A stretch of 64,000 bases of DNA from Pseudopedobacter alpinus (GTDB lineage: Bacteria; Bacteroidota; Bacteroidia; Sphingobacteriales; Sphingobacteriaceae). The stretch spans positions 1 through 64,000 of the forward strand of contig NZ_JBHULV010000055.1 of the NCBI RefSeq assembly GCF_042684645.1. Reading direction: 5' to 3'. Positions 43,175-52,206 of the stretch are shown in pieces. Each line of letters begins with the position of its first letter. Position 1 is the first letter of the stretch. The notes below the pieces were generated by a model. It did not search any database, had not been told where the DNA came from, and was given only the letters and a program-made list of their open reading frames with translations. The position numbers were made by a program, and so were the translations under genes.

Positions 43175-44221
43175 ATGAGTCACGAGTTAATATTTTTTGG
43201 AAGTTTTGCATTATTTATAGTGTTAATGTTAGCCCTAGATTTAGGCGTTTTTCATAAAAAAGACAAGCCTGTAAGTTTTAAACAGGCAGCTATAATGAGT
43301 GCCATTTGGGTTTCTTTTGCAATTGGGTTTTATTTGTTTCTAAAAACTGAAGGACAAGAATTACACAATATTAAAGATCAAGCACATTTAGAACAAGTTG
43401 TAAAAGACCATCAACACAATATAAGTGTAACATCTGCCAATTTTCAAGAAAATTTGAATCGTTATACAGACAATTTAAGCCTTGAGTTTATAACAGGTTA
43501 TGTAATAGAATATGCGCTATCTGTTGACAATATTTTTGTAATGGTTTTAATATTCTCTGCCTTTGGTGTTAATGAGAAATATTACCATAGGGTGTTGTTT
43601 TGGGGTATTTTAGGTGCAGTTGTAATGCGCTTTTTATTCATATTTTTAGGTGCAACGCTTATAAGCCAGTTTGGATGGATATTGTACGTATTTGGTGCGT
43701 TTTTAATTTACAGTGGTTTAATGATGTTTTTAAGTAAGGAAGGAAATGATGAAATTGACCCAGAAAACCATAAGGTTGTAAAATTTATTTCTAAATTTTT
43801 ACCCGTTTACCCAGAGTATGTGGGCAATAAATTTTTTCACAGGGTAAATGCTAAACTGTATGTAACGCCACTTTTTTTAGTGCTTATTGTAATTGAATTT
43901 ACAGATGTAATTTTTGCGGTTGACTCTATTCCTGCAATATTTGCGGTAACTAAAGACCCTTATATTGTCTTCTTTTCTAACATATTTGCCATTTTAGGGT
44001 TAAGGTCTATGTTTTTCCTACTGGTTAACGTAATTCACAAATTCCATTACCTAAAAACGGGTTTAGCAGCATTGCTTGTTTTTATAGGAATAAAAATGCT
44101 GGCGCACCATTGGTTAAAAGATTGGGGTTTTACAACCACTCATTCCTTGTTTATTATTTTAGGCATTTTAACAGTTAGTGTGGTAGCATCTTTAGCTTTT
44201 CCTAAAAAAGAAGTTAAGTAA
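43175..44221 (+). CDS. TerC/Alx family membrane protein
   Basis: A 348-residue polytopic protein of the TerC family, linked in other bacteria to Mn efflux and tellurite resistance. The signatures EYALSVDNIFV and EFTDVIFAVDSIPAIFAVT carry the conserved acidic residues in the membrane. Between the second and third membrane segments there is an unusual soluble loop of about 45 residues (from LKTEGQELHNIKDQ to NLSLEF) that is predicted helical. It is directly adjacent to the prenyl synthase gene and probably cotranscribed. Confidence 0.9.
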   Translation: MSHELIFFGSFALFIVLMLALDLGVFHKKDKPVSFKQAAIMSAIWVSFAIGFYLFLKTEGQELHNIKDQAHLEQVVKDHQHNISVTSANFQENLNRYTDNLSLEFITGYVIEYALSVDNIFVMVLIFSAFGVNEKYYHRVLFWGILGAVVMRFLFIFLGATLISQFGWILYVFGAFLIYSGLMMFLSKEGNDEIDPENHKVVKFISKFLPVYPEYVGNKFFHRVNAKLYVTPLFLVLIVIEFTDVIFAVDSIPAIFAVTKDPYIVFFSNIFAILGLRSMFFLLVNVIHKFHYLKTGLAALLVFIGIKMLAHHWLKDWGFTTTHSLFIILGILTVSVVASLAFPKKEVK

Positions 44222-44703
44222 TTGTGCTAATTATTTATTTCTTAATTGATGATATAGTCATCAGTATCTAACTCTTATTTCTCAAATTTTTGAGATTAAG
44301 TATTTATTTGATTCCTCAGATAACATCTATCAATCAAATAATATTTTTTTGTTAATGTTAGTTTTTAATATGTCTTTAATAAAAGACCGTGAATATTTGT
44401 TATAAAATAAATATTAACCCAGATTACCTGATAGAAATTTGCTGCAACAAAATTCTAATCAAATCTATCTCTATACTCTTTTTTTAAACATTAGAATAAA
44501 ATAGCTATTCTTTCAATTAGAAAATTTCTGTGACTCATAGCTTTTTTTCTATAAAACTGTTTCGCTTTAATCCCTATTGCGTAATCAGGGATTAAAGCTT
44601 TAATCGTTATTTAAAACATAGATTTTTAATTTCTTATAAATCCTCAAAACTTTCTAAAACTTGGCAGAGATTTAGCTTATCGTTTAAAAAATGATAAAAT
44701 ATA
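44222..44703. other. AT-rich intergenic region
   Basis: About 480 bp between terC and the GH13 gene. A stem TTTAATCCCT / AGGGATTAAA around an 11-base loop occurs near 44568-44598, without a T run. I see no gene; regulatory sites for the GH13 gene may lie here. Confidence 0.4.
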
Positions 44704-46506
44704 ATGAAAAATAATATACAAATAGCCGGAATGGGCGCAATTTTACATCAACAAGGGGTGTTTTTTAGAGTTTGGGCCCCGCATGCAAAGCAAGTTTTTG
44801 TTATGGGTAACTTTAATAATTGGACACCAAATGAACTAGAATTAGCACATGAAGATAATGGCTATTTTGCTGTAAATGTTGAGCATGTAAAAGCTGGCGC
44901 ACAATATAAGTTTGTTATCATAACTGAAGACGGAAGAGAATTAAGTAAAAATGATCCTTATGCATTGGAAATGACTAATTCTAACGGTAATTCTGTAGTT
45001 TATGATAAACATAAATTTGATTGGGAGGGCGATGAGTCTTTTATGCCTTATTGGAACGAAGCAGTTATTTACGAATTGCATTTGGGAACCTTTAATGTGA
45101 AAGAAGAAGGTAAGCCTGGCGATTTTTATTCTTTAATAGAGAAGTTAGATTATTTAAAAGACTTAGGAATTAACGTTATAGAAATTATGCCGCCTTATGA
45201 GTTTCCAGGAGGGTTTTCTTGGGGATATAATCCATCTTATCCTTTCGCAATTGAAAGTGAGTATGGTGGGCCAGATGCACTTAAGGAGTTGGTGAAGCAA
45301 GCACACAAAAAGGGAATTGCCGTTATGTTAGATGCGGTATATAACCATTTTGGTCCTTCTGACTTAGATTTATGGCAGTTTGATGGCTGGAGTGAAAACG
45401 ATAAAGGTGGAATTTATTTTTATAACGATTGGCGCTCAAGCACTCCTTGGGGAGATACCCGCCCAGATTTTGGACGAATAGAAGTATGTAATTATATTCA
45501 AGATAATGCAAGAATGTGGGTAGAAGATTTCCACGTAGATGGCTTACGTATGGATATGATTCCTTATATCAGAAATGTTGGTGCAGATGAGAATCCAGAC
45601 GGAGTTTTAGATGGAGGTTTAAATTTACTTAGAAAAATTAACAAAGAAATTACCGAAAAATACCCTCATAAATTAACTGTTGCAGAAGATTTACATAAAC
45701 TTGATTGGATTACAGACAAAGTTGGAGAAGGTGATGGTTTAGGTTTTGGTAGCCAGTGGGATGCTGCTTTTGTACACCCGGTTAGGCATTTGTTAACTAC
45801 CCAACACGATGAAGATAGGGACATGAATGCCGCAGTAGAAGCTTTAACTCATAAATATAGTGGAGATTATTTTAGAAGAGTAATTTACACCGAATCTCAT
45901 GACGAAGTTGCAAATGGGAGCGCAAGAGTAGCCCAAGAAATAGCTTTTGATGATGTTAATAATTGGTATTCAAAAAAACGAGCTTCTTTAGGCGTTGCTA
46001 TGGTTTTAACAGCACCAGGTATCCCAATGCTTTTTCAAGGTCAAGAACTGTTAGAAGATAAATGGTTCTCTGATACCGACCCTATAGATTGGAGCAGATT
46101 AAAAGAATTTAAAGGACTTAAAAATCTACACAAAGATCTGATAAGTTTACGCCGTAACCTTTTTGGTGTTACTGCTGGTTTAACTGGACAAAATGTGCAG
46201 GTAATTAGAGCCGATAATACAGAGAAAATTTTGGCTTACCAACGTTGGAAAGAAGGTGGTGCTAAAGACACAACTATAGTGGTTTTAAATTTTTCGGGTA
46301 CAGATAAAGCAGTTTATCGCATTGGCTTTCCTTATGCTGGCATGTGGAAAGTAAGATTTAATTCAGATTGGGAAGGTTATAACGAAGATTTTGGCAACTA
46401 TCAATCTTATGATGTTGAAGCAAACGGTGATGCATGTGATGGATTTGAGCAAAGTGCAGAAATTTCTATAGCACCATATACAGCATTAATTTTATCACAA
46501 GATTAA
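44704..46506 (+). CDS. GH13 alpha-amylase family protein with CBM48
   Basis: A 600-residue cytoplasmic glucan-active enzyme. The N-terminal CBM48-like domain (RVWAPHAKQVFVMGNFNNW) precedes the barrel. The catalytic nucleophile is the Asp in DGLRMDM, the acid/base the Glu in TVAEDLH, and the third acid the Asp in ESHDEVAN. PGIPMLFQGQE is also typical. The architecture is that of branching enzymes and maltooligosyltrehalose hydrolases. The sequence near HDEV differs from classical GlgB, so the exact reaction (branching or hydrolysis) is left open. There is no signal peptide. A terminator follows. Confidence 0.85.
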   Translation: MKNNIQIAGMGAILHQQGVFFRVWAPHAKQVFVMGNFNNWTPNELELAHEDNGYFAVNVEHVKAGAQYKFVIITEDGRELSKNDPYALEMTNSNGNSVVYDKHKFDWEGDESFMPYWNEAVIYELHLGTFNVKEEGKPGDFYSLIEKLDYLKDLGINVIEIMPPYEFPGGFSWGYNPSYPFAIESEYGGPDALKELVKQAHKKGIAVMLDAVYNHFGPSDLDLWQFDGWSENDKGGIYFYNDWRSSTPWGDTRPDFGRIEVCNYIQDNARMWVEDFHVDGLRMDMIPYIRNVGADENPDGVLDGGLNLLRKINKEITEKYPHKLTVAEDLHKLDWITDKVGEGDGLGFGSQWDAAFVHPVRHLLTTQHDEDRDMNAAVEALTHKYSGDYFRRVIYTESHDEVANGSARVAQEIAFDDVNNWYSKKRASLGVAMVLTAPGIPMLFQGQELLEDKWFSDTDPIDWSRLKEFKGLKNLHKDLISLRRNLFGVTAGLTGQNVQVIRADNTEKILAYQRWKEGGAKDTTIVVLNFSGTDKAVYRIGFPYAGMWKVRFNSDWEGYNEDFGNYQSYDVEANGDACDGFEQSAEISIAPYTALILSQD

Positions 46507-46529
46507 AATTTTTCTTATAAATTCTATAT

Positions 46530-46558
46530 AAAGATGGCTTTGCAGGCCATCTTTTTTT
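46530..46558 (+). terminator. Terminator after the GH13 gene
   Basis: Stem AAAGATGGC / GCCATCTTT with a 7-base loop and a T run. It separates the GH13 gene from the uronate regulon. Confidence 0.85.
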
Positions 46559-46700
46559 CATTAAATGCTTTTCTAAAGCTCATAAATTCTTAAGCAACTA
46601 GGCTTTTAATATTTTCCTCCTTTTCTTTAAAATTCACTCACCTAAAAAATTTATAGTACAGTTACATTGTAGTAACCAATTAAAAATTATACATAAATAT

Positions 46701-46756
46701 TTGGTTAACCAATACATTTATGTATATATTTGGTTAACCAAATTTTGGTAAACCAA
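46701..46756 (+). promoter_or_regulatory. Promoter with triple GntR-type operators, upstream of the surface-protein operon
   Basis: TTGGTTAACCAA occurs at 46701-46712 and 46730-46741, and TTGGTAAACCAA at 46745-46756. A perfect -7 box TATATTTG (46725-46732) overlaps the second site, and TTTG at 46700-46703 near the -33 position overlaps the first. Binding would block the promoter. The same palindrome lies at the regulator gene's promoter at 51.4 kb. Confidence 0.85.
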
Positions 46757-46767
46757 TAAACCGTTTT

Positions 46768-47664
46768 ATGAGAATGAATTTTTTAAGCCTTATACTGCTT
46801 AGTTTTATAGGTTTTTCTTGTAGTAAAGAAAAATCTGATAACGTTGTTCAAGTTCCGGTTGTTGTACCCGGTATAGAAATTCCTACAGCAACAAATCAAG
46901 TTAAAGGCTCAATTTTATCTGCAGATGGCAAAACCGATACCTATAAATTAATTAATAAAGTTTTTGGAGGTACCGGAGATGTAACCGAAACGCCAGATTG
47001 TGCACATGCTGCAGCGGGTCCGCACATTACCCAAGTTTATGATGAATTTTTAAAAACACATGTATTTGTATTTACTATTCACGTAACCCCAGATAATGAT
47101 AGATGCTTACCAACAACAGACAGACAAAGGAATGAGATAAAAACTTATAATCAATCACCAGATTCTACCCTAGCTTCTCTAAACGAGAAAGTAAAATATA
47201 CTTGGAAATTTAAGTTGGATAAAGATTTTAAACCATCTCCAAATTTTACCCACATACACCAATTAAAAGCTTTAGATGGTGATGATGATTTGCCATTGAT
47301 TACACTCACAGCAAGATTCAGAACTTCAGGTAATAGAATAGAAGTGATTCATACAGGAGGCACAGGTAAAAACACATCGTTAAATTATTTAGCAACCGCT
47401 AATCTTTCAGATTTTTTGGATCAATGGGTAGAAGTTACAGAGGTGGCAACTTATTCTTTTACAGGTAAGTATGAAATAAGCATAAAAAGATTATCGGATA
47501 GTAAAGTACTGTTGAGCTACAGTAAAGATGGAATAGACATGTGGCGAGACGGGACTACATTATCTAGACCAAAATGGGGTATTTATAGAAGCTTATTATC
47601 TCCAACTTATTTAAGAGACGAGAGCATCAGATTTAATGATTTTAGTATAACAGAAATTAAATAA
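46768..47664 (+). CDS. Lipoprotein, candidate jelly-roll polysaccharide lyase
   Basis: A 298-residue lipoprotein with lipobox FIGFSC. The motifs RQRNEIKTY, FTHIHQLKA and RPKWGIYRS resemble in spacing the R-x-E, Q-x-H and K-x-G-x-Y sites of jelly-roll lyases such as PL7, PL14 and PL20, but I cannot assign a family. It could therefore be an outer-membrane-anchored endo-acting uronate lyase, or a binding protein of the same fold. It heads the operon that carries the triple operator. Confidence 0.65.
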   Translation: MRMNFLSLILLSFIGFSCSKEKSDNVVQVPVVVPGIEIPTATNQVKGSILSADGKTDTYKLINKVFGGTGDVTETPDCAHAAAGPHITQVYDEFLKTHVFVFTIHVTPDNDRCLPTTDRQRNEIKTYNQSPDSTLASLNEKVKYTWKFKLDKDFKPSPNFTHIHQLKALDGDDDLPLITLTARFRTSGNRIEVIHTGGTGKNTSLNYLATANLSDFLDQWVEVTEVATYSFTGKYEISIKRLSDSKVLLSYSKDGIDMWRDGTTLSRPKWGIYRSLLSPTYLRDESIRFNDFSITEIK

Positions 47665-47671
47665 ATATAAT

Positions 47672-48472
47672 ATGATAAAGAATACATTTTTGGCAATTTG
47701 TTTACTCGCTTCAACATCAGTTTGGGCGCAAACTTTTCCATTTAACTATGATTTTGGAGATACACCAGCATCATTTGCACCAAATCCAGGAGCTTCATCA
47801 ACTAAGTTTTTACCTAAAATATTAGGTTCGGTTAAATCAGTGAAACCAGTTGTAAGAATACGCACTGCTTCTGATGGTTCTGGCGAATTTAATTTAGTTA
47901 AAAACGGAGCTGCTTTTATTAAAGGCTCAGGTTTAGAAGTGATTGCTGGTACAACCACAAGCAAACTTTCTATGTACGATTTAGAGTTTAAAGCAATCAC
48001 TAAAACGAGTTTCGATTTAAAATTTGACGGTAGTAAATCAGGTCAGTGGATTTTTGCTAACGGAAATTCTAATAGTGAAGAGGATGCTTTTCAAGGAAAT
48101 TCAGGTATCAAAGACACAAATTCTGAACTGTTTAGTGGTTTGCGTTGGGTGCTTACTGATGCAAACGAATTAAGCTTTTATGTACGTGAAGAGGTAAAAT
48201 GGGTAAAGGTAAAAACGCATCCTTTTATTAAAGATCAAGAATTTCATATAGATATTATCAGCAATAATTCCGGAACAGAAAAAAATGGAATTGCAGCAAA
48301 TTCTTATCAAATTATGGTGAATGGAAATAAGATAGGTGCTTATTTTAAAACCGGAGGATTAGAAACTAATGCAAAGTTAAATGGCCTATTATTTTTAGGA
48401 TATAAACCTAAAGAAAGCACAGAAAAACCAAAAGTTTGGATAGATAATTTAGTGATTACAGAAGTGTTATAA
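47672..48472 (+). CDS. Secreted protein of unknown function, probably beta-sandwich
   Basis: A 266-residue protein with a clear signal peptide (IKNTFLAICLLASTSVWAQ). The rest is rich in short beta-prone stretches with a closing PKVWIDNLVITEVL, reminiscent of the end IRFNDFSITEIK of the preceding lipoprotein. This suggests that both share a ConA-like sandwich. No catalytic signature is recognisable. It starts 8 bp after the lipoprotein gene and must be cotranscribed with it. Confidence 0.6.
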   Translation: MIKNTFLAICLLASTSVWAQTFPFNYDFGDTPASFAPNPGASSTKFLPKILGSVKSVKPVVRIRTASDGSGEFNLVKNGAAFIKGSGLEVIAGTTTSKLSMYDLEFKAITKTSFDLKFDGSKSGQWIFANGNSNSEEDAFQGNSGIKDTNSELFSGLRWVLTDANELSFYVREEVKWVKVKTHPFIKDQEFHIDIISNNSGTEKNGIAANSYQIMVNGNKIGAYFKTGGLETNAKLNGLLFLGYKPKESTEKPKVWIDNLVITEVL

Positions 48473-48511
48473 AACCAAATAAATTATAAAACCAATTAAA
48501 AATTAGAAATT

Positions 48512-51202
48512 ATGAAAAAACTATTACTAACAACTTTGCTGTTTGCTTTTGCAGCAGCAGGATTTTCTCAAGGAACATATTATTGGGTAGCGGGTACTAC
48601 TGCTAGTAATCTTACATCAGGAAGTAGCTGGAATACACAACAAGATGGACTGGGCTCGTCTAGAGTGGCAAATGTAGGAGATGTTTTAATAATTGACGGT
48701 GCAAATATAGGCGGAACAAGCCCTACAACTGGAGTAGCTACAATTATTGTAAATGGAGCAACTACTGCTCAAGTTAAAATACAAAATGGAGCTAATGTTG
48801 TTCTGGTAAGATTAACGAGTACAGGTACGCTTACGTTGGCAAATAACACTGTCGGTCAGCCAGGTTTATTAGTTGACGCAACATCTTCATTACAGATATG
48901 TAATCAGGATTTAACAGGAACCTATTCAGGTGCGGTTTATTTAGATTTTCCAACATCTACTGCAATTATTAATGGGACCATAAAAATTGTTCAAGGAACT
49001 GCTATTGGAAATCCGAGAATGACGAGCAGAACTGCTGGTTCCATAGTTTTTACTTCAGGTGCTAGCTTAGAGTATAGTAATACATCTGGCTATCCTTTTT
49101 CAACCGTAGGAGTTGCAACTAGTAACTCCGTTAATTTTGCATTTGTTTTTCAATCTGGGGCAAGTTTAATTTGTGAGAGTATTTATTCTCCTTTTGGTAG
49201 TAGTTCAACTAATTCGATAGTGGATTTTAGGCCTGGAAGTAATTATTACGTTCGTAGAACCATGACAACTGGCTCTATCACCAATCAAAAAACATTTGCT
49301 AACGTTTTTATTCAAAATGGAGCAACTTTAACAACAGATGCAGCAGCATTAAATAAAATAGAAAACCTTACTGTTGATGCAGGCTGTAATTTAAATGTAG
49401 GCATATCATCAAGTACTCCGCTACCAATTACAGGAAATTTAGTAGTAAATGGAAATATAAATGGAGCCACACCTGGAACATTCCTATTAATTATGGGTGG
49501 TAATTCGCCACAATCTATTAGTGGAAGCGGAAGCATCAATGTTTCTAGTTTTATAGTTGCAAATCATGCTAATGTTGTTTTAAACAAAGATATTAGTGTA
49601 GCAAGTGCAGTAAATGTTTATGGTAGTTTAAATTTAAATACCCATCAAATAAATGGTGATGCAAGTTTTTCTTCTCGTGTAAATTTTGAGCCTCCAACTG
49701 TTTCGCAAGGAGGATCATCCGTAACAGAGGGTTCTTATCAAGTTAATATTGCATTAGGTTTAGCTTTATCTACTCTGCCGGGTTTGTCAATTACTGGTTC
49801 AGGTATTCCAGCAAATACTAATATTGTTTCCTATTCATCAGCAAATGGGCAAATTAATTTATCACAGCCCGCAACAGCAACAGGTAGTAATGTCACATTA
49901 ACATTTGGAAGTAATGTGTCAACATTAGCAACTTCAAATACAAATGGTATTGATGGAAATATATTAGTTACTGGTACAAAAAACTTTACAGCCGGAACAA
50001 ATTATGTTTTTAATGCTGCAACATCAGCTCCATTTCCAGCATCATCAACTAATGCTGTTGGAGATTTAAACATTAACGCCGCAGTTACTACCAATATTAA
50101 TGCGACAGTTAATGGAAATATCACCTTAACTTCTGCTAAATTAACAATTGCAGAAGGGAATGAATTAACTGTAGCCCCAACTACAACTTTTAATGGTGTT
50201 TCTGCAAATTCTTATTTGGTAACAACTGCAAATACAGGAACTGGAGGAATTGGTATAGTAAAAATAGCTGGGTTATCTGCAAGTAAATTGTTTCCAATAG
50301 GTTCTCCAACAAATTACTTACCGGTAACTTTAGTTCCGGTAAATAGTTCTGATTTTACACTAAATGCTTTTCAAGGCGCAACAGCTAATGCCCAACCTAA
50401 CGGAACTGCTTTAACTGCACCTCAAAAATTAGAAATGGTTGATGCAGTTTGGAATGTTAACCGTACTGCTGGTACAGGTGATGCCACTATTTCATTTGCT
50501 TGGCCAGATGCTTTAGAAGGAGCTAACTTTGTAGGTCCAGCGGGTTTAGGTGTTTCTCAATACACAACTTCTTATAGTTCATTTACAGGTACAGCAAGTA
50601 GCACTACAAATACTGCAAGTGTTACAGCAGCAAATGATGCTTTAGGAGGTTTTATTGTTGGTAAAACAACTACTTTACCGGTTACACTAATCTCATTTAC
50701 TGCAAAAGCTGTTAACCAAACAACAGTTTTAAATTGGAAAACTACATCCGAAGTTAACTTGTCTCATTACTTAGTACAACGTTCTAATGATGGGGTTTCT
50801 TTTGAAACTTTATCAACTATAAGCGCAAACAATAAAGTAGGGGTTTTCAATTATGGATTTATTGATAAATCTCCAGCTTTTGGAGCTAATTATTACCAGT
50901 TGATAAGTGTTGATATTGACGGAACTGAAGTTGTAAGTAAAATTGAAGCTGTTAATTTTGGTTCAGTTATTAGTTTATCTGTTTACCCAAACCCAACGAA
51001 GGGCAATGTAAATATAGCAGGTTTAACAAAAGGTGATGTAATTAAAATTACTGATTTAGTAGGACGTACTTTAAAAACACAAACTTATGATGGTGAAGAC
51101 GTGTTGAATTTAAACTTAGATAACGTTAACATAGGTGTTTATTTAATTTCTGTTTCTAAAAACGGAAAAGTATTGATTACTAGCAGAATAGTTAAAAATT
51201 AA
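48512..51202 (+). CDS. Large T9SS-secreted surface protein
   Basis: An 896-residue exported protein. Residues 1-19 form a signal peptide. The body is rich in Asn, Thr, Ser and Ala with many short repeats typical of beta-helix or adhesin-like proteins, and the C-terminal 75 residues form a type-A T9SS sorting domain starting SVYPNPTKGNVNIAGL and ending GKVLITSRIVKN. An FN3-like segment precedes it (TLPVTLISFTAKAV, TTVLNWKTTSEVN). It is the third gene under the triple operator. It may help capture polysaccharide, but no function is demonstrated. Confidence 0.75.
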   Translation: MKKLLLTTLLFAFAAAGFSQGTYYWVAGTTASNLTSGSSWNTQQDGLGSSRVANVGDVLIIDGANIGGTSPTTGVATIIVNGATTAQVKIQNGANVVLVRLTSTGTLTLANNTVGQPGLLVDATSSLQICNQDLTGTYSGAVYLDFPTSTAIINGTIKIVQGTAIGNPRMTSRTAGSIVFTSGASLEYSNTSGYPFSTVGVATSNSVNFAFVFQSGASLICESIYSPFGSSSTNSIVDFRPGSNYYVRRTMTTGSITNQKTFANVFIQNGATLTTDAAALNKIENLTVDAGCNLNVGISSSTPLPITGNLVVNGNINGATPGTFLLIMGGNSPQSISGSGSINVSSFIVANHANVVLNKDISVASAVNVYGSLNLNTHQINGDASFSSRVNFEPPTVSQGGSSVTEGSYQVNIALGLALSTLPGLSITGSGIPANTNIVSYSSANGQINLSQPATATGSNVTLTFGSNVSTLATSNTNGIDGNILVTGTKNFTAGTNYVFNAATSAPFPASSTNAVGDLNINAAVTTNINATVNGNITLTSAKLTIAEGNELTVAPTTTFNGVSANSYLVTTANTGTGGIGIVKIAGLSASKLFPIGSPTNYLPVTLVPVNSSDFTLNAFQGATANAQPNGTALTAPQKLEMVDAVWNVNRTAGTGDATISFAWPDALEGANFVGPAGLGVSQYTTSYSSFTGTASSTTNTASVTAANDALGGFIVGKTTTLPVTLISFTAKAVNQTTVLNWKTTSEVNLSHYLVQRSNDGVSFETLSTISANNKVGVFNYGFIDKSPAFGANYYQLISVDIDGTEVVSKIEAVNFGSVISLSVYPNPTKGNVNIAGLTKGDVIKITDLVGRTLKTQTYDGEDVLNLNLDNVNIGVYLISVSKNGKVLITSRIVKN

Positions 51203-51393
51203 TTTTTATAGATAAACTTTAAAAAAACTTGCAAAGTCTATTGTTTTGTAAGTTTTTTCTAAGATTTTCGGTAAAGAACCAACTTAGAAAGGTTTATGAG
51301 GTAAGAGTTTTCAGGAAAAGAGTGATGTTTTTTTACTAAGAAATTAATGAAAGAATAATTTGAAATTAAATTTTACAAATCAATACAAATCCC

Positions 51394-51431
51394 TATATTT
51401 GGTAAACCAATTAATTGGTTTACCAAATATA
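51394..51431 (+). promoter_or_regulatory. 38-bp perfect palindrome over the regulator promoter
   Basis: Two operators, TTGGTAAACCAA (51399-51410) and TTGGTTTACCAA (51415-51426), are themselves arranged as a perfect palindrome centred at 51412.5. The -7 box TATATTTG (51394-51401) overlaps the left operator, with TTTT at 51371-51374 in the -33 place. Autorepression by the adjacent GntR-family protein is the simplest reading. Confidence 0.85.
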
Positions 51432-51440
51432 AATTAAACT

Positions 51441-52184
51441 ATGAGCTCATTAATAGATAACATTACTGCTATACAGTTAGAATCTCCGGTAGATAAAATT
51501 ATAAATCAGTTAAAACAATTAATAACATCGGGCCAGTTAAAACCTGGTGATAGGTTGCCTGCAGAAAGAGTTTTATCAGAAAGATTTGGAGTAGGCAGAA
51601 GTTATATAAGAGAAGCTATTTTAAAGTTAGAATTTTATGGTTTATTAAAAACTAATCCACAAAGTGGTACTTATGTAGCTGGCTTAAGTATTAATGTGAT
51701 TGATAGTATTATATCAGATTTAATAAAATACAATAAAGACGATTTTAACGCTTTAATAGAAGCCAGGTATCATTTAGAATTAACTGCTGTTAAACTAGCT
51801 GCCGAAAGAAGAACAGAAGAAGATTTAGTAGAAATAAAAAATGCATTATTAGATTACGAAAATAGAATTGCTACTGATGGCAATGGAGCGGTAGAAGAAG
51901 ATATGATTTTTCATATTAAGATTGCTAAAGCCTCTAAAAACCCAGTAATAGAATCAATGATTTTGATTTTAATTCCGGATTTAATAAAAAACATAGTAGA
52001 AAATAAAGTTTGTGGAGATAATAGAGGTAAAACTGCAATTACAGAACATAGAGCCATATTAGAAGCTATACAAAAACAAGATTTTGCTTTAGCCGAAAGT
52101 GCAATGGCTAAACACTTAAACGAGATTTGGCAAATTAGTAAAGCTGGTTTTGCTACACAAAATATTATAAACGAGATCAGATAA
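51441..52184 (+). CDS. FadR-type GntR transcriptional regulator
   Basis: A 247-residue regulator with an N-terminal winged helix (LKPGDRLPAERVLSERFGVG, then RSYIREAILKLEFYGLL) and a C-terminal FCD domain. The domain contains ARYHLELTAVKLAAERR and the metal-site histidines in FHIKIAKASKNP, ITEHRAILEAI and AKHLNEI. FadR-group regulators of uronate catabolism usually repress until a sugar-acid intermediate binds the FCD domain; here that might be DEH or KDG. It is the first gene of the catabolic operon, and its promoter carries the palindrome. Confidence 0.92.
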   Translation: MSSLIDNITAIQLESPVDKIINQLKQLITSGQLKPGDRLPAERVLSERFGVGRSYIREAILKLEFYGLLKTNPQSGTYVAGLSINVIDSIISDLIKYNKDDFNALIEARYHLELTAVKLAAERRTEEDLVEIKNALLDYENRIATDGNGAVEEDMIFHIKIAKASKNPVIESMILILIPDLIKNIVENKVCGDNRGKTAITEHRAILEAIQKQDFALAESAMAKHLNEIWQISKAGFATQNIINEIR

Positions 52185-52206
52185 ATCAACCAATTTATTA
52201 GAATTT

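Noticed and set aside
44650..44680. Sigma-54 type promoter (TTGGCAGAGATTTAGCTT) before the GH13 gene
   Set aside because: Only the TGGCA half resembles the consensus; the spacing and the TTGC half do not fit, and the Bacteroidota housekeeping promoter is different.
44704..46506. Firm glgB call
   Set aside because: The catalytic Asp/Glu/Asp are clear, but the sequence around HDEV and the length do not match classical branching enzymes well enough to name it.
46691..46760. Repeated TTGGTTAACC units as a CRISPR-like or satellite array
   Set aside because: The units are palindromic, overlap promoter boxes and recur at the GntR gene, so operators explain them better.
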